From NCBI GenBank assembly GCA_017607445.1, contig JAEVHH010000005.1, positions 186,001 to 250,000 of the forward strand: DNA of 64,000 nt, in the 5' to 3' direction. Below, in pieces: positions 35,770 to 46,082 of the stretch. The translations under genes and the position numbers were made by a program. Source of the DNA: Histoplasma ohiense. Taxonomy: Eukaryota > Ascomycota > Eurotiomycetes > Onygenales > Ajellomycetaceae. Each line of letters opens with the position of its first letter. The stretch's first letter is position 1. The notes under the pieces were generated by a model. The model ran no database searches. It saw only the letters and a list, made by a program, of their open reading frames with translations, and was not told the DNA's origin.

Positions 35770-37835
35770 TTTGCTTTCTGATATGATTTGTAGAAACAAG
35801 TTGCATAGTTGAAAAGATATGAATGAAGTGAGTGAGTGGTCTTTGGGATAAAATAAAGAGATGAGGTTGAATTATCAAAAAGAAATATATCAATAAGAGC
35901 TGCAATCAGTGACAATCTACATCAAATTAATATTAACAATCAAACTGTTTTCTTTATTTCAAGATTATATTTCTGCAAGCTTCCAAAACCAGTATCATCA
36001 ATTGACTAGAATTACAATTGAATTTCAAAATGAATACTCTTATTGACTCTGATATGCTAGATCTTTCCGAACTTTCCCATCTGGTAGATTTAATGAGACA
36101 ATTCACTGATTTCAAAGGAAATTCAATATTAACATTTCTTAACCATAGGAGGCACACAATGGCATCAATGGGGAATACCCAACAGACAAGGAGGAATCAA
36201 ACTCCTCATCAACAAGCAATCTACTCAGAAGACATCAGAGAACTAGACACCTCAATGTCAAAATATATGAGAAGAAGATTCATCTGACAGAGCAATGTCT
36301 GCAGCTAGAGATCAAATGAATGTATTTTCTGTCCTTCACAAAGGAAAATCTCGACCAGACAGTTGTGAAAATAATCAAAACCAATGATAAAACATCATAT
36401 ACATTCTCATCCAGCAGAACAACAATGCTGGACACAGTCAAGATCTGAAAATCAAGGTCATTAAAGGAAATGAAGGCAAGTATTTAGATTTAGCAAAATA
36501 GCAACTTTTCAGTGGGATATAACAAATTCTTGATGAGAAATCATAAATCTCTGATGAGAATTCAGCAGAGAATCTTAGAGAAATCTAAACTTTTGTGATC
36601 AAGTTAGCTAACTTAATATCAATATAGAACCATATTCAACAAGAAAAGGCAAAGAGCAGAGCAAGTTCAGAGGTAATCAGCTTGCATAATTGTTATGAAG
36701 AAACAATCATCTTTGATTACTTTTGTGAGTTGTTCACCACTGAAAAGTTCTTTCTGATTTTTTATTGAGTGTGGAGAGTGATCGACTTTGACTGATCCTC
36801 TGAGCAAGGATAATGATATATGAAACATAAGTTAGCATAATTCAAATTGTTCTGAAAACTAGAAACTGATTTCAAAAACAGAGATATATGCCAACCTGGC
36901 AACCCAGATCAAAATATTTGATGATGCTGAAACAAATGAAAATTCCACTGCAGCTATGATGCAATGGCAAAATATCCTGACATTTTGAGATCTGATGGGC
37001 AATGTTTCTGAATATTGGGAAATTGCCAGAGATGACTTTGCAGAGGTGATTCAGAATACCCCAACAGTCAAAAAAAGATATGCAGTGGAAGATGTGTGGG
37101 AGGAGGTGTGGAAAAAGATCAAATTTTCAGAGACACTTTCAGCAAAAGGCAGATGATGTAGAGATTTCCAATGCAATCTATTTCTATTTCAATATATTTA
37201 GTTTTCTATGCATTTTATATATATAAATTAGTTAATATATACTTTATCATATATCATTAGAATACATCTGCCTTGATATTTGCTGATGAAAGTTGTCATA
37301 TCATCTATCTTGCATTTGGTTATAGTTATAGCTGCAGCAGAATTGTTGATTCCACTATGTCAGAAAATCTTCTTGTTCATCTGAAATTCTGTAGATATAT
37401 TTCTGGCAGTGTGTTGAACACTTGTTTCTGATTAATCAAAATGATTTTGTATTCAAAATAGCTGTAATTCATTCAGCAATAGTCTGTGCAGAAAGTATTT
37501 GTTGCAAAAATAAGATGTAGATGGAATTCACCAGATTCACTGATTGCACTCAGAGGTGAAGTATGAAAGCAATCACTCTGTTGCATGGCAACACAAAGAG
37601 GAATCAACAACATGAATAAAGAAATAACTTGTCATCTTCTTTTCCTTTCATTCTTTCTTCCTTCTTCATGCAACAATATCACACTGTGAAGATCATTCCC
37701 TGCCCATCCTGCCCACCCTGCCCTTCCTCATCTACAGTACAGTTAGTAGTATTCTGTCAGTTGTAATAGAAAGCAAGTTCTAATATAAGATACCTTGTCT
37801 GCACAGTATAGCAAGAACATCGGCGATCCACACAT
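35770..37835. other. Interior of the element between its two genes
   Basis: 2.07 kb of AT-rich, CpG-poor sequence. A plus-strand frame at 36030-36284 (MNTLIDSDMLDLSELSHLVD...) looks mildly protein-like and could be the start of a decayed third gene; stops accumulate after it. Otherwise nothing can be supported. Pyrimidine-rich TTCC/TCTTC repeats occur near 37635-37665. Confidence 0.4.
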
Positions 37836-37878
37836 CAGCAGCAACAACAACAACAACAACAGCAGCAGCAGCAGCAGC

Positions 37879-37918
<40 letters not shown>

Positions 37919-37926
37919 GCAACAGC
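37836..37926. repeat. (CAA/CAG)n microsatellite
   Basis: About 91 nt made only of CAA and CAG triplets, ending a few nucleotides before the ATG at 37931. It lies in the likely 5' leader of the element's plus-strand ORF; the Asn/Ser frame of the repeat is not the frame of that ATG. Confidence 0.95.
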
Positions 37927-37930
37927 AAAA

Positions 37931-38758
37931 ATGATCAGTGACACCCTCAAGTGTACACATACAGCCACCACAAAAGCTCAGAAGAAAGAGGCAAATACTC
38001 TGATGAAGCAGCCTGATAAAAAGACAATGTGTGAGCACTGCATTGAGTGGATTTTCCCTCATCATCTCAATGCTGCTTGTGACAAGGTTGAGGAAAGTTC
38101 AAAGTCTTGTACAAATTGCAACCATGACAAAAAGAGATGCACAATTCCTCTCAAAGAATTAAAAGAGCATGTTGACAAGCTGGTCCAAACCCACAATTTT
38201 TATATTATTTTGTTGAATGATTTCAAGGAATCAATCAAGAGGCCAATGCTGGAGGCAGTGAAGGATCTGGCCAAACAAATCAAGAAGACTAGAGCACACT
38301 GTCAGGAAATGAAGAGTGTGACTGTTGCAATCAAGACACTGAATACAACCATCAGCATCACTGAAAAGACCAGAATTGAGATGCAAAAAGCTATGATGAA
38401 TATTGAACAGATCAAATTGACAGTTGAGCAGAAGAAAATAGCAATCAAAAAGTTCAAATTGACAGTTGAGCAGAAGAAATTGATGATTGAAAAGTTCAGA
38501 TTGACAGTTCAGCATGAAATTCTGATGACAGTCAACTGTCATATGAAAGATCAGAATCAGGCAATAGCGCGCCTGACAGACACAACAAACCAGGTGAATC
38601 AAAATGCCTTCAACATTGCAACAAAGACATATGAAATTTTGAATCAGATGAGGATATTCTCTGACACTTGGCAGAACACTGATGAGAATGAGGAGTCTGA
38701 CAATACTGACAATGCTGACAATTCTCTCTCTTTCATCTCTTCCACTCTCTCTGCTGCC

Positions 38759-38798
<40 letters not shown>

Positions 38799-38887
38799 CT
38801 TCTGCTAGTTCTCTCTACCTCTTCTCTGAGGTTCCAATGACCAGCCCTGGTTTGGATGTTTTCTGTGATGAAAAAAATGTAAGTTAG
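37931..38887 (+). CDS. Cys-cluster / coiled-coil protein encoded inside the transposon
   Basis: Open for 318 codons with an ATG start, in an element whose transposase is full of stops. Residues ~34-74 hold a Cys/His cluster (MCEHCIEWIFPHHLNAAC, then SCTNCNHDKKRCTIP: two CxxC pairs plus two single Cys) that could bind zinc. Residues ~75-235 are Lys/Glu/Gln-rich and helical with three related LTVEQKK/LTVQHE units, suggesting a coiled coil. The C-terminal part has a 13-residue-class alanine run encoded by a GCT repeat. The frame ends NVS at a GTAAGT, so a further short exon after an acceptor at about 38924 is possible. Similar Cys-cluster modules occur in many uncharacterised fungal proteins. 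Function unknown; it could be an accessory protein of the transposon or a captured gene. Confidence 0.6.
38751..38797. repeat. (CTG)n repeat inside the element ORF
   Basis: A run of CTG/TGC triplets encoding polyalanine in the plus-strand ORF. Confidence 0.95.
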
Positions 38888-38924
38888 AATTGGCAAAATG
38901 CTTCCCATATTTATGTATGCAGAA

Positions 38925-39295
38925 GTTGACAATGATGATATAGATGAATAAATGAACTGTCTGTGAACATTCAGAAACCCCTCAGTCTAAACATTGTATT
39001 GACTCTGCTCCCCCCCCCAAGAAAACTCCAACCAGAATCCCCAAGTTCACTGATGTTGACAAGGACAAGGACATGCAGGTGGCAGAGAATGATGAGAAAG
39101 AACAGAAAATGATGTGGAAAATCTGCAAGGAATTGGGTTACCACTAGAGATTGTCAATATCAGTGAAGGAGACATTTTTTTAAGTTAGTAGTTAGAGAGA
39201 TAGGAATCGGTGACATTGCCAATATGATGATGATTTTTTTCTGTTCATAACTTGTTTACAATGATTCCATGGTGATTCCACCATTATATTAAGAT
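38925..39295. other. Distal interior of the element
   Basis: AT-rich, with a short plus-strand stretch (KKTPTRIPKFTDVDKDKDMQ) near 39020-39080 that may be a leftover exon. It includes an inner block ATGATTCCATGGTGATTCCACCAT near 39260-39284 that echoes the inner part of the left end. Confidence 0.4.
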
Positions 39296-39381
39296 TTACA
39301 GTTCGGCGACGGTGTCGCCGGCTGGCACGGCGGAACAACCATAATCCGGTCGTATATTAAGTCTACGTTTTTCCGGTATGG
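39296..39381 (-). repeat. Right terminal inverted repeat
   Basis: 86 bp, inverted copy of the left end. Several of the differences are G/A or C/T transitions. The boundary is placed after GGTATGG. Confidence 0.85.
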
Positions 39382-40463
39382 ATGCGTCTGGCCATCTTGT
39401 TACCCCCAAAAGCGCACTGCAACACTAATGTTGTGCAAGATCCCAACAGTCCTCGAGAATCTCGTGTGAACACATTCGCCCCATCCCGCTGACCTGGAAT
39501 CGTATTCCTATTTCATATATCCCCTATCTCTGTATTTACGGGTGCTGATGGCTCCAACTGTTGTTTATACTCCCGAACTGGTCTGTGGAGAAGTGATCAC
39601 ACGAGATACCATTCGCGTTTACAATGTGCTGTGACTTATGCGATGTATGGAATGCGAGCTTGGTAACAGCAAAGAATAGCAGAGGATCCTACACTCTAGG
39701 CGACTGATTGTCTCGATTTTCCTCTGTTAGAACTTTTTTTAATCAAGGCGATACTGACACCGATATGATGTGTGCGGGTGAAGGAACAAGTTGCTCTCGG
39801 TTTGCTGGCAATGTATGTATGGCTAATTTCTTTGATTCTTCTGCGCTCTCGGCCATGCCAGAACCAATCTGATCGGCATCAGATGCGGGTCAATTGTGTG
39901 GCCTGCCGCTGCATGCACAGAGTTTGTCGGCTGGAGCAAATTGGGCGCGGCGGTGAAGTTTCGGCCCATGCACTACCAAAACAGCCGCCAGGTCGACCTC
40001 TTGTGCTACACGGCATCCTTGTCCCCAGTTGGCGAATTGGCTCTCTTGCGTTGGTGGCAGCTCGAGAATCAGGGCCAGTCGGGAGGCCGAATGAATGGAT
40101 ATTATCATTTTGCTTTTTTTAATTGGGAGAAGAGCACCGCCAAGTGGTGTTGGAAAAAAAGAAAAGAGAAAGAAAAGAAAAGACAACTTTTCCAATTAAC
40201 ATTTTCACCATCCAGGAAATACAAAAGATAGAAGGTCTATTTTCACTGATGGCCATTGCACAAAACTATCTATCCATCAAATAAACAACCATTGAACCCT
40301 CTTCGCACTCCCAGTCGCGGAGCTGCAGCCTGGAAGCAATCCAGAACCAAATACTAGAAAAGAAAAAAAAATCAAGAATCACCTTCAAAGCTTCCATTCT
40401 ATCACCAGCCTATTTCATAGACTGGAGTAACATTGGAGGAGGGGGGATGCCGTGTTGTTAAAA
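39382..40463. other. Right flank of the transposon and 3' region of the Myb-like gene
   Basis: 1.08 kb of normal composition. Overlapping frames at 39772-40231 on both strands do not support a gene. A-rich/GA-rich low complexity occurs at 40150-40185. The flank resumes ordinary CpG content immediately after 39381. Confidence 0.45.
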
Positions 40464-41468
40464 TTATGCGGAGTCCTCTGCTTGGTTCTCCTCCTTACGT
40501 CCAATTTCCATTCTGGACATGTTCTTATTCAATTCCTTGAACCTCTTCTGAACAGCGGCAGGTGGGTATTTTTTCCCACCAGCGGCGCCAATGGCCTCAG
40601 AAACACTACGCCATTTGTCGTTTTCGAATTTCTCCTCGATCTCTCTCTTGAAACGGAGCAGGCGCTCCTCCTGTATATATGAAAAGCGCCATCAGTAACA
40701 AGGAAAAATTGCATTGTGGTCGGTTACATGCACTATGCAGCATGTGCCATTGAACAATAAAGCAAGGGGTTCAAGGAGTAATGAGACGTACGTCCTCTGG
40801 CGTGAAGACCACAAAATTGGCCTTGATACGACCATAGCGCCCACAGAGAGTGCTCCCTCCAACCTTCTCCCCAGTCATCTCTTCCCACGCCTGGCGGATC
40901 TCGCCCCAGGATTTATTCTCCTCGTCCTTCATGCGGAGCAGCATCCTGTCTTCGGGGCTTGCATTCTCGTATGAGGTAGGCATGGCGCGTGCGCCGACTT
41001 TCGCCTTCTCCCCAGATGTTCCCCCTTTGCTGCCCTTGGCCGGGGTGCGCTGTTTCTTGGTTGGAGATTCATCCTCGCCCTCGCCATCGCCATCGCCATC
41101 GCCGTTGGCCTTGTCAGTAGCTGTCTTTCGACCACGCTTGCGTGGGGTGGTAGTGGCTTTCCCATTTGCCTTGGTCTTTCCACGGGAGATGAAAGGGTTA
41201 GATAGGCTCTTCACAAAAGAGAAAAGTGAAGACAGAGTGCAGTGGCGACAGAGCACACTCTCTGAAACTGATTGAGTCGGGTTGATCATTTGCATTTAAT
41301 CATGCAAAAACTTACCTTTTCACCGTTCCCATTTGCGGTATTCCCATTTTCAAGGTCCTCTTGTTTGATCACCTTCATCTCATCGCCGTTGGTTTCGCCA
41401 TCGGAAAAATATTCGCGCTTCAGTTCATCATTGCCCTCGATATCATTGGTGGAAGCGAAGTCAGACAT
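40464..41468 (-). CDS. Myb/SANT-like DNA-binding protein
   Basis: Exons 41468-41316, 41175-40792 and 40670-40464 give 247 residues. The N-terminus is acidic (MSDFASTNDIEGNDELKREY). A basic Lys/Pro/Gly-rich middle follows (TTTPRKRGRKTATDK, TKKQRTPAKGSKG), typical of nuclear, AT-hook-like proteins. Two Myb-like helical repeats follow: PEDRMLLRMKDEENKSWGEI..GSTLCGRYGRIKANF, and EERLLRFKREIEEKFENDKW..YPPAAVQKRFKELNK. The conserved Trp of each is visible. Probably a nuclear chromatin or transcription factor; targets cannot be inferred. Intron 1 uses the acceptor after CCCGTGGAAAG because a CTAAC branch site lies about 20 nt before it and the frame fits. Confidence 0.82.
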
Positions 41469-43081
41469 TGTGTGTCGTTTCGTGAAATGAATGCTTCAGT
41501 TACGGAAGTGATTGTATATTGTCACGGAGCTATCTCAAGCAAGCTTTCTAGCTGTCGTGGTAGATAGGCACCAGCCAGGCTGAAGTGTTGTTGGGCTGTT
41601 GGGGTTGTTTGTGAAGGAAGAAGAAAGGAGACTATATAGGTAATTGAAATGGGAGGACTGTGGAGCAACCTGACTTCAGACAACTCCCAGGAAAGTTGAA
41701 GGAGTATTGATGTGGTTGAAGTGATGCAGAGAGTGAGGGAGTAAGAGAGAAAATGGGATAGGATCTATCCCTGAAGAGAGTTGATGAGGAGTCTCAAAGA
41801 AGCAGAGAGGAGGGAAGGTCAAGAGAAGAGACAGTGGAAGAGAGAAACAAAACAGAACAGCCAGACAAGTAGATTCTGTTGGGTTGTTGAGAAAGGGGAG
41901 TGAACTGTCTACAGACTCTCACTTTCTCTTGCAAAGATGTTCTGATTTAGAATCTTTGCACTGTTAAATTGTGTGTCAGTGATTTTGTGATCTGTGTAGG
42001 AACAAATTTCTACTGAGATTTTGCTATTTTCCATGTTTCAGCAAGAACACATCACCTTCTTAACAACAAGCTGCTTGTGGCAGAGACCAGCACACTTTCA
42101 CTCCAACAGTGAAGTTCATACAACACTTCAGAAATGGAGGGGATAAGAAGGAGCAAGCTATACACCCTGTGTGTTCATGGGTGGTGTTCTACAGTTGCCT
42201 GTGGTTGGTATCCCTTTCTCAGTTTTATCACTTTCATGGCTTTTCTATCATTATATGCTGGTCTCCTTCTCCACCCCCAACAGATGGCTGTTTAAGAAAT
42301 TCCATGGCAGTGGAGAAGGATTTTGGGGAATGAGTCTGGGGCTTTTTAGCAATAACAATGTAGTGTGGTACGTATATGTATGTATGTACATGTACGTATG
42401 GGAAATCGATTGTTTTGAAGTCAGTAATATGTGACTGATTAGCTCGCTCGATGGGATATACAAGTCCCACTTTGAAAAGTAGTGTACCTACGGAATCATA
42501 CGTCCCTTTACGGTAAAAGCGATAGCGAGTGATATAAGGGGAAAAAAAAAAAGGAAAATCATCGTTAACCTCCGTCCGGCCGCATGTGCATCTTGGTGAC
42601 CCGTCAAATGACGAGCTGAACGATGACATAACTGACAGAGTATGGTATTCATGTGATAAAACACAGTCATAGAAATCAAAAAAAAGAAGAAAAACTACAT
42701 GGCACAAGAAGAACCGTAGAGGTCGATGGCCCTTGCTAAATTCTAAACAGATGTCAGATCTCACCCAGCCAAAGCAAAGGGTATATATAGGGTCAAGGTC
42801 AAAAAACTGAGAAAAGATGCTCCGGACTAACTGAAACACACAACCCAACCCCCTGTCCCCCCGCCCCGCCCATCCAGATATCAAAGTCAGAGTCAAACAA
42901 AACAAAACCAGATGATATTTCCATACATGTCATTTCCGTTATTCATAGGACCCTTCGCTCCAGATATCCCGTACGCTGCCCAGCAGCAAATACATAAAAA
43001 GTATAGAGGGAAACAAAGGAAAAGAAGTGGGGTTAAAACAGCCACTCCCAAATGCTACGCCACACAATTTCTCTCCTCCAT
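41469..43081. other. Intergenic region between the Myb-like gene and HbrB
   Basis: 1.6 kb, the 5' region of the Myb-like gene and 3' region of HbrB. It holds GA-rich sequence at 41600-41880 and a (GTAT/GTAC)-rich stretch at 42368-42400. A 223-codon minus-strand frame at 42234-42905 has no ATG at its start, is rich in Phe/His/Tyr and shows no family features. No gene called. Confidence 0.5.
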
Positions 43082-45601
43082 TCAATCATCGCCACCGTTG
43101 TTCTCATTGCCAGAAGGGAGAAAACGAGGCGGTGTATCATCACTTTCCTTTCGGGGAACTACGGCGCGGATCTTGGTGCCAACAAAGCCTCGACGGTCCC
43201 GGCCGGTCCGACCCCGGCCAAGCCAGTTGTGCTTGAGAGCTTTCCTGAGGGTATCAATCTTCTCCTGCGCTTCGTCGTCGGTTTGTACACTGGCTAGCAC
43301 ACTGATGCATTGGAGCATGCGGCCAGCAGTTTCGGTGATGAGATGTGATGGATCTGCAGATGTGGAAGTAGTGCGTAACGGGAGGGATTGTAGGGTTGGA
43401 TTGAGGGTGGAGCCCTGTGGTGGGGACATGGATGTATATGACGATGTGGAAACATATTCGGGGTTTGAGGTGTTGGATGCAGCGCGACTGCGGGACATGG
43501 AGGCGACAACGGAATCAGAGGAGAAACTGCCAGCGGCGCTGAGGAGGGTGGAGGATTGGGAGTTGTAGCTTCCAAAACCGGAGTCGAGGGCTGATGCGGT
43601 GCTCGGTCGACTGGTCGGAGTCGTGCTGAGAGCACGGACATTCACATGGATGGTTTCAAGGCTGAGGCGCGAGAAGGTTGTTTTTAACATTTCGTAGCGG
43701 GGAATAATAACGTTGTCGCGGAAGGAGATGAGCACTATGGTACGGACATCGAGTTCATCGCCCATAGACCTGTTTGAGGATTCGCCGTTGGGTAATGCAC
43801 CCCAAAACTCTTTCGCTTCGCGAGGAGTCATGATCGACCCACGCCCTTTGAACTCCAGGTCTAAAGGAAGAAAAACAGCTTGGATAAAGGGAAGTACCAC
43901 TCCAAATACCAAAACCCACATCTCGACGAGGTGCGGTACAACGCACTCGTCTGGAGCCGGATGAAGCGAGTAACTTAAGGAGCTAAAGCCAGTTTGAAGT
44001 AGGTCCCGCAAATCCTCCACTACGACAGAGGGTATATGTTTCATCACGCACTGTTGTATATGGATTGAAACAAGTTTGTTCAGGTCTTCTAGAGCAACGC
44101 GAACATCTTCCCCTTCGAACAGAACCAAAAGCTTTGCCTTTAGAAAGTCCCATGCGTCCTCTGGAGCCATGTTATGGAGGCCAAAGCCTTGCAAAGTTTC
44201 TTTTAAAGAAGTCTCCCCGCCGTATACATTCGGAGCTGTGTTGCCAGAGCCGCCATAAACAGAGGACGAGCTAGTGCAGAGTGCTCCGTTAATCGTCCGT
44301 TCATCGGTGTCTCGATGTCCGATCTCATGGGCAGCGGCGGCAGAGGCTTTTTCTTCCTTTTTCTTCTCTCGAAGCGCTCGACCTCCATGACGCAAGTCAA
44401 GCCCACTCTTAGATTTAGCGAAGGCCGTCGTCGACGGCGATTGTGGCGTGAAGGAATAGAGTGACTGAGGAGCACTAGGATCTAAGGGTTTAGAATTGCT
44501 TGATGCTGAGGATAGGGAAAGATTGAAATGGTCATCCTTGTCTTTCAACTTTAACTTTTGTCGTGATAAAAAGTGATGTTTATGCGCCTTGTCTTTATCC
44601 CTATCCTTCTCCCTTTCACCTGTTGCCGGTCGGTCGGCAAGCACCACCGTTGTTGCAGACGAATTTGTTAGGTTGTACATCGAGGAGTTGGCGGAAGTGG
44701 AAGATTCGTTAAGGCTAGACGCGGAGGCATTCACCATTCGTGACAGGCCACTTGGGCCTGGTAAAGGCAGATGATTGTTAGGAGACTGCAGAGCCTTGTT
44801 TTTATCTCCATCCTTGTCCCTTGATAGGCCAATATGTTTCGGTTTTGAAAATATTTTAATCTTAGACTTCTCCCCCTTCTGCTTATGCCCACTCTCCGAG
44901 GATGTATAATCGACGTTCGGTGACGAAGGCACGAAGCCTGGACTCCTGGGAAATGCAACATTGGCAGCAGTTGTTGCCGCAAGTGCACGTCCCCCAACTA
45001 GCCCATTCGAGTATTTCTCTCCTGAAGGGCTGTGATGGATGTGCTCCTTGGAACCCTTTCTTGCTACATTATCCTGGGGAAGCCTACTCGGCTGTGACCG
45101 ATTCCGTAGGTGGCGCGAACTTGCCTGGTGTTGCATAGCAGCTTGGGCAGCTATTTGAGAGGCTGACAAGTTCGCCATAGTAACGGGTGTTTGTTCGGAT
45201 AATGAGGCCGTGGGAAGAGACGGTTCAAAGAAACCCTGTGAGTGCTGGCGGGGTCTGTGGTTCTGGAATTCCGGAGGTGGGGGTAGAGGAAGCGCTTTTT
45301 CGGATAGTGGATCATTTGGTGACATGTGAGGCGCTGATGGACGTGAAAAATTGGGAAGAGAAGTGTTACTGTTATTGGCGCTTGCTGACGGTTTTCGAGG
45401 GCTAGTTATCGAAGGTTTCACCCCGTACAAGGTGCGCTTGGGCAAATTGAGAGAGGTGAGATTGGACGAATTAGACGAGGTATCGCTGCTGGAGGAACCC
45501 GGCCGCACAGAGTGATCGTTTGCAGCAAGAGGATTGGGGGAATCTAGTGGCATGGGTAAGATCACATCTGCACGGCGGAGAACGGGACTGCGGTTGCTCA
45601 T
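43082..45601 (-). CDS. HbrB: HbrB-like protein (TORC2 subunit, Bit61/PRR5 family)
   Basis: Single exon of 839 residues from the ATG at 45601. The first ~460 residues are Ser/Pro/Asn-rich and disordered, with basic stretches such as EKSKIKIFSKPKHIGLSRDK. The conserved HbrB domain spans roughly residues 470-640: LQGFGLHNMAPEDAWDFLKA, KLLVLFEGEDVRVALEDLNK, DLLQTGFSSLSYSL and MWVLVFGVVLPFIQAVFLPL. The tail (ALKHNWLGRGRTGRDRRGFV) is basic. In Aspergillus, HbrB mutants hyperbranch; yeast Bit61 and human PRR5 are TORC2 partners that influence actin and membrane stress signalling. Involvement in TORC2 here is inferred from family. Confidence 0.9.
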   Translation of the reverse strand: MSNRSPVLRRADVILPMPLDSPNPLAANDHSVRPGSSSSDTSSNSSNLTSLNLPKRTLYGVKPSITSPRKPSASANNSNTSLPNFSRPSAPHMSPNDPLSEKALPLPPPPEFQNHRPRQHSQGFFEPSLPTASLSEQTPVTMANLSASQIAAQAAMQHQASSRHLRNRSQPSRLPQDNVARKGSKEHIHHSPSGEKYSNGLVGGRALAATTAANVAFPRSPGFVPSSPNVDYTSSESGHKQKGEKSKIKIFSKPKHIGLSRDKDGDKNKALQSPNNHLPLPGPSGLSRMVNASASSLNESSTSANSSMYNLTNSSATTVVLADRPATGEREKDRDKDKAHKHHFLSRQKLKLKDKDDHFNLSLSSASSNSKPLDPSAPQSLYSFTPQSPSTTAFAKSKSGLDLRHGGRALREKKKEEKASAAAAHEIGHRDTDERTINGALCTSSSSVYGGSGNTAPNVYGGETSLKETLQGFGLHNMAPEDAWDFLKAKLLVLFEGEDVRVALEDLNKLVSIHIQQCVMKHIPSVVVEDLRDLLQTGFSSLSYSLHPAPDECVVPHLVEMWVLVFGVVLPFIQAVFLPLDLEFKGRGSIMTPREAKEFWGALPNGESSNRSMGDELDVRTIVLISFRDNVIIPRYEMLKTTFSRLSLETIHVNVRALSTTPTSRPSTASALDSGFGSYNSQSSTLLSAAGSFSSDSVVASMSRSRAASNTSNPEYVSTSSYTSMSPPQGSTLNPTLQSLPLRTTSTSADPSHLITETAGRMLQCISVLASVQTDDEAQEKIDTLRKALKHNWLGRGRTGRDRRGFVGTKIRAVVPRKESDDTPPRFLPSGNENNGGDD

Positions 45602-46082
45602 GGTGCGCAATCAAACGATGAGAGCTTGAAGCCAGGTAGTCGGTTGCTATGATCGATCAGGACATCGCAGCCAAAGGAATGATCATGGATGAGAGAGAAA
45701 TGGCGGTAGCATTGGACCGTGTTCCAGAGTGATATTATTGCATTGCTATTCGTATATGCGTATGGGCATTTCGCTGGAGATGCCAGGCGTAGGCTGCTTC
45801 TCCCCGCTGGCTCGAAGTGTTGCTGGAATGATGATGATGATGATGATGAGGATGGGTGGAGTGGAGTGGAGGATTAACTACGAGTGGTTAGCGGAAGAAT
45901 CATAATTAGTAACTAGCGTGTTATTTAACTAAGTTAGGAAGGCCGCCAGCTAAACATTCTGAGCAAGGCCATTTCCACACTTATCAACACATTCTCCCAT
46001 CAAACCAACTACTACGGAATACACTTGACCATCAATTCAAATACCTAATCCAGCTTCTTATCAATGACTTACCCTCTGAGCG
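45602..46082. other. Upstream region of HbrB and of the kinase-like pseudogene
   Basis: 480 bp with a (GAT)n microsatellite at about 45830-45853. Contains the divergent promoters. No other gene. Confidence 0.5.
45830..45853. repeat. (GAT)n microsatellite
   Basis: About seven consecutive GAT triplets followed by GAG GAT, upstream of HbrB. Confidence 0.9.

Larger units (their letters stand above)
31836..39381. mobile_element. 7.5 kb DNA transposon with long imperfect terminal inverted repeats
   Basis: Both ends begin CCATACCGGA(A/G)AAACGTAG when read inward, and the similarity extends about 85 bp, through a shared GTCGCCGA..TGTAA block. Inside, base composition drops sharply to AT-rich and CpG dinucleotides become very rare, while both flanks are ordinary. 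The element carries a minus-strand transposase relic (32170-35769) and a plus-strand ORF (37931-38887). A 2-bp AT is present on both sides; it could be a target duplication or part of the repeat. Family assignment (large fungal transposons whose transposase has GDMPQQ and CxxC motifs, KDZ/Plavaka-like) is from memory and needs a search. Confidence 0.85.

Noticed and set aside
37836..37926. CRISPR-like or tandem repeat array
   Set aside because: It is a simple triplet repeat without spacers; no CRISPR-type array exists in the window and none is expected in a fungal nucleus.
42234..42905. 223-codon minus-strand frame downstream of HbrB
   Set aside because: Does not start with ATG, Phe/Tyr/His-rich composition typical of noncoding AT-rich DNA, no motif.
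43294..43641. Open frames on other strands within HbrB, SEC7, LAT1 and FunK1
   Set aside because: Shadows of the real genes, as the real frames carry long recognisable domains.
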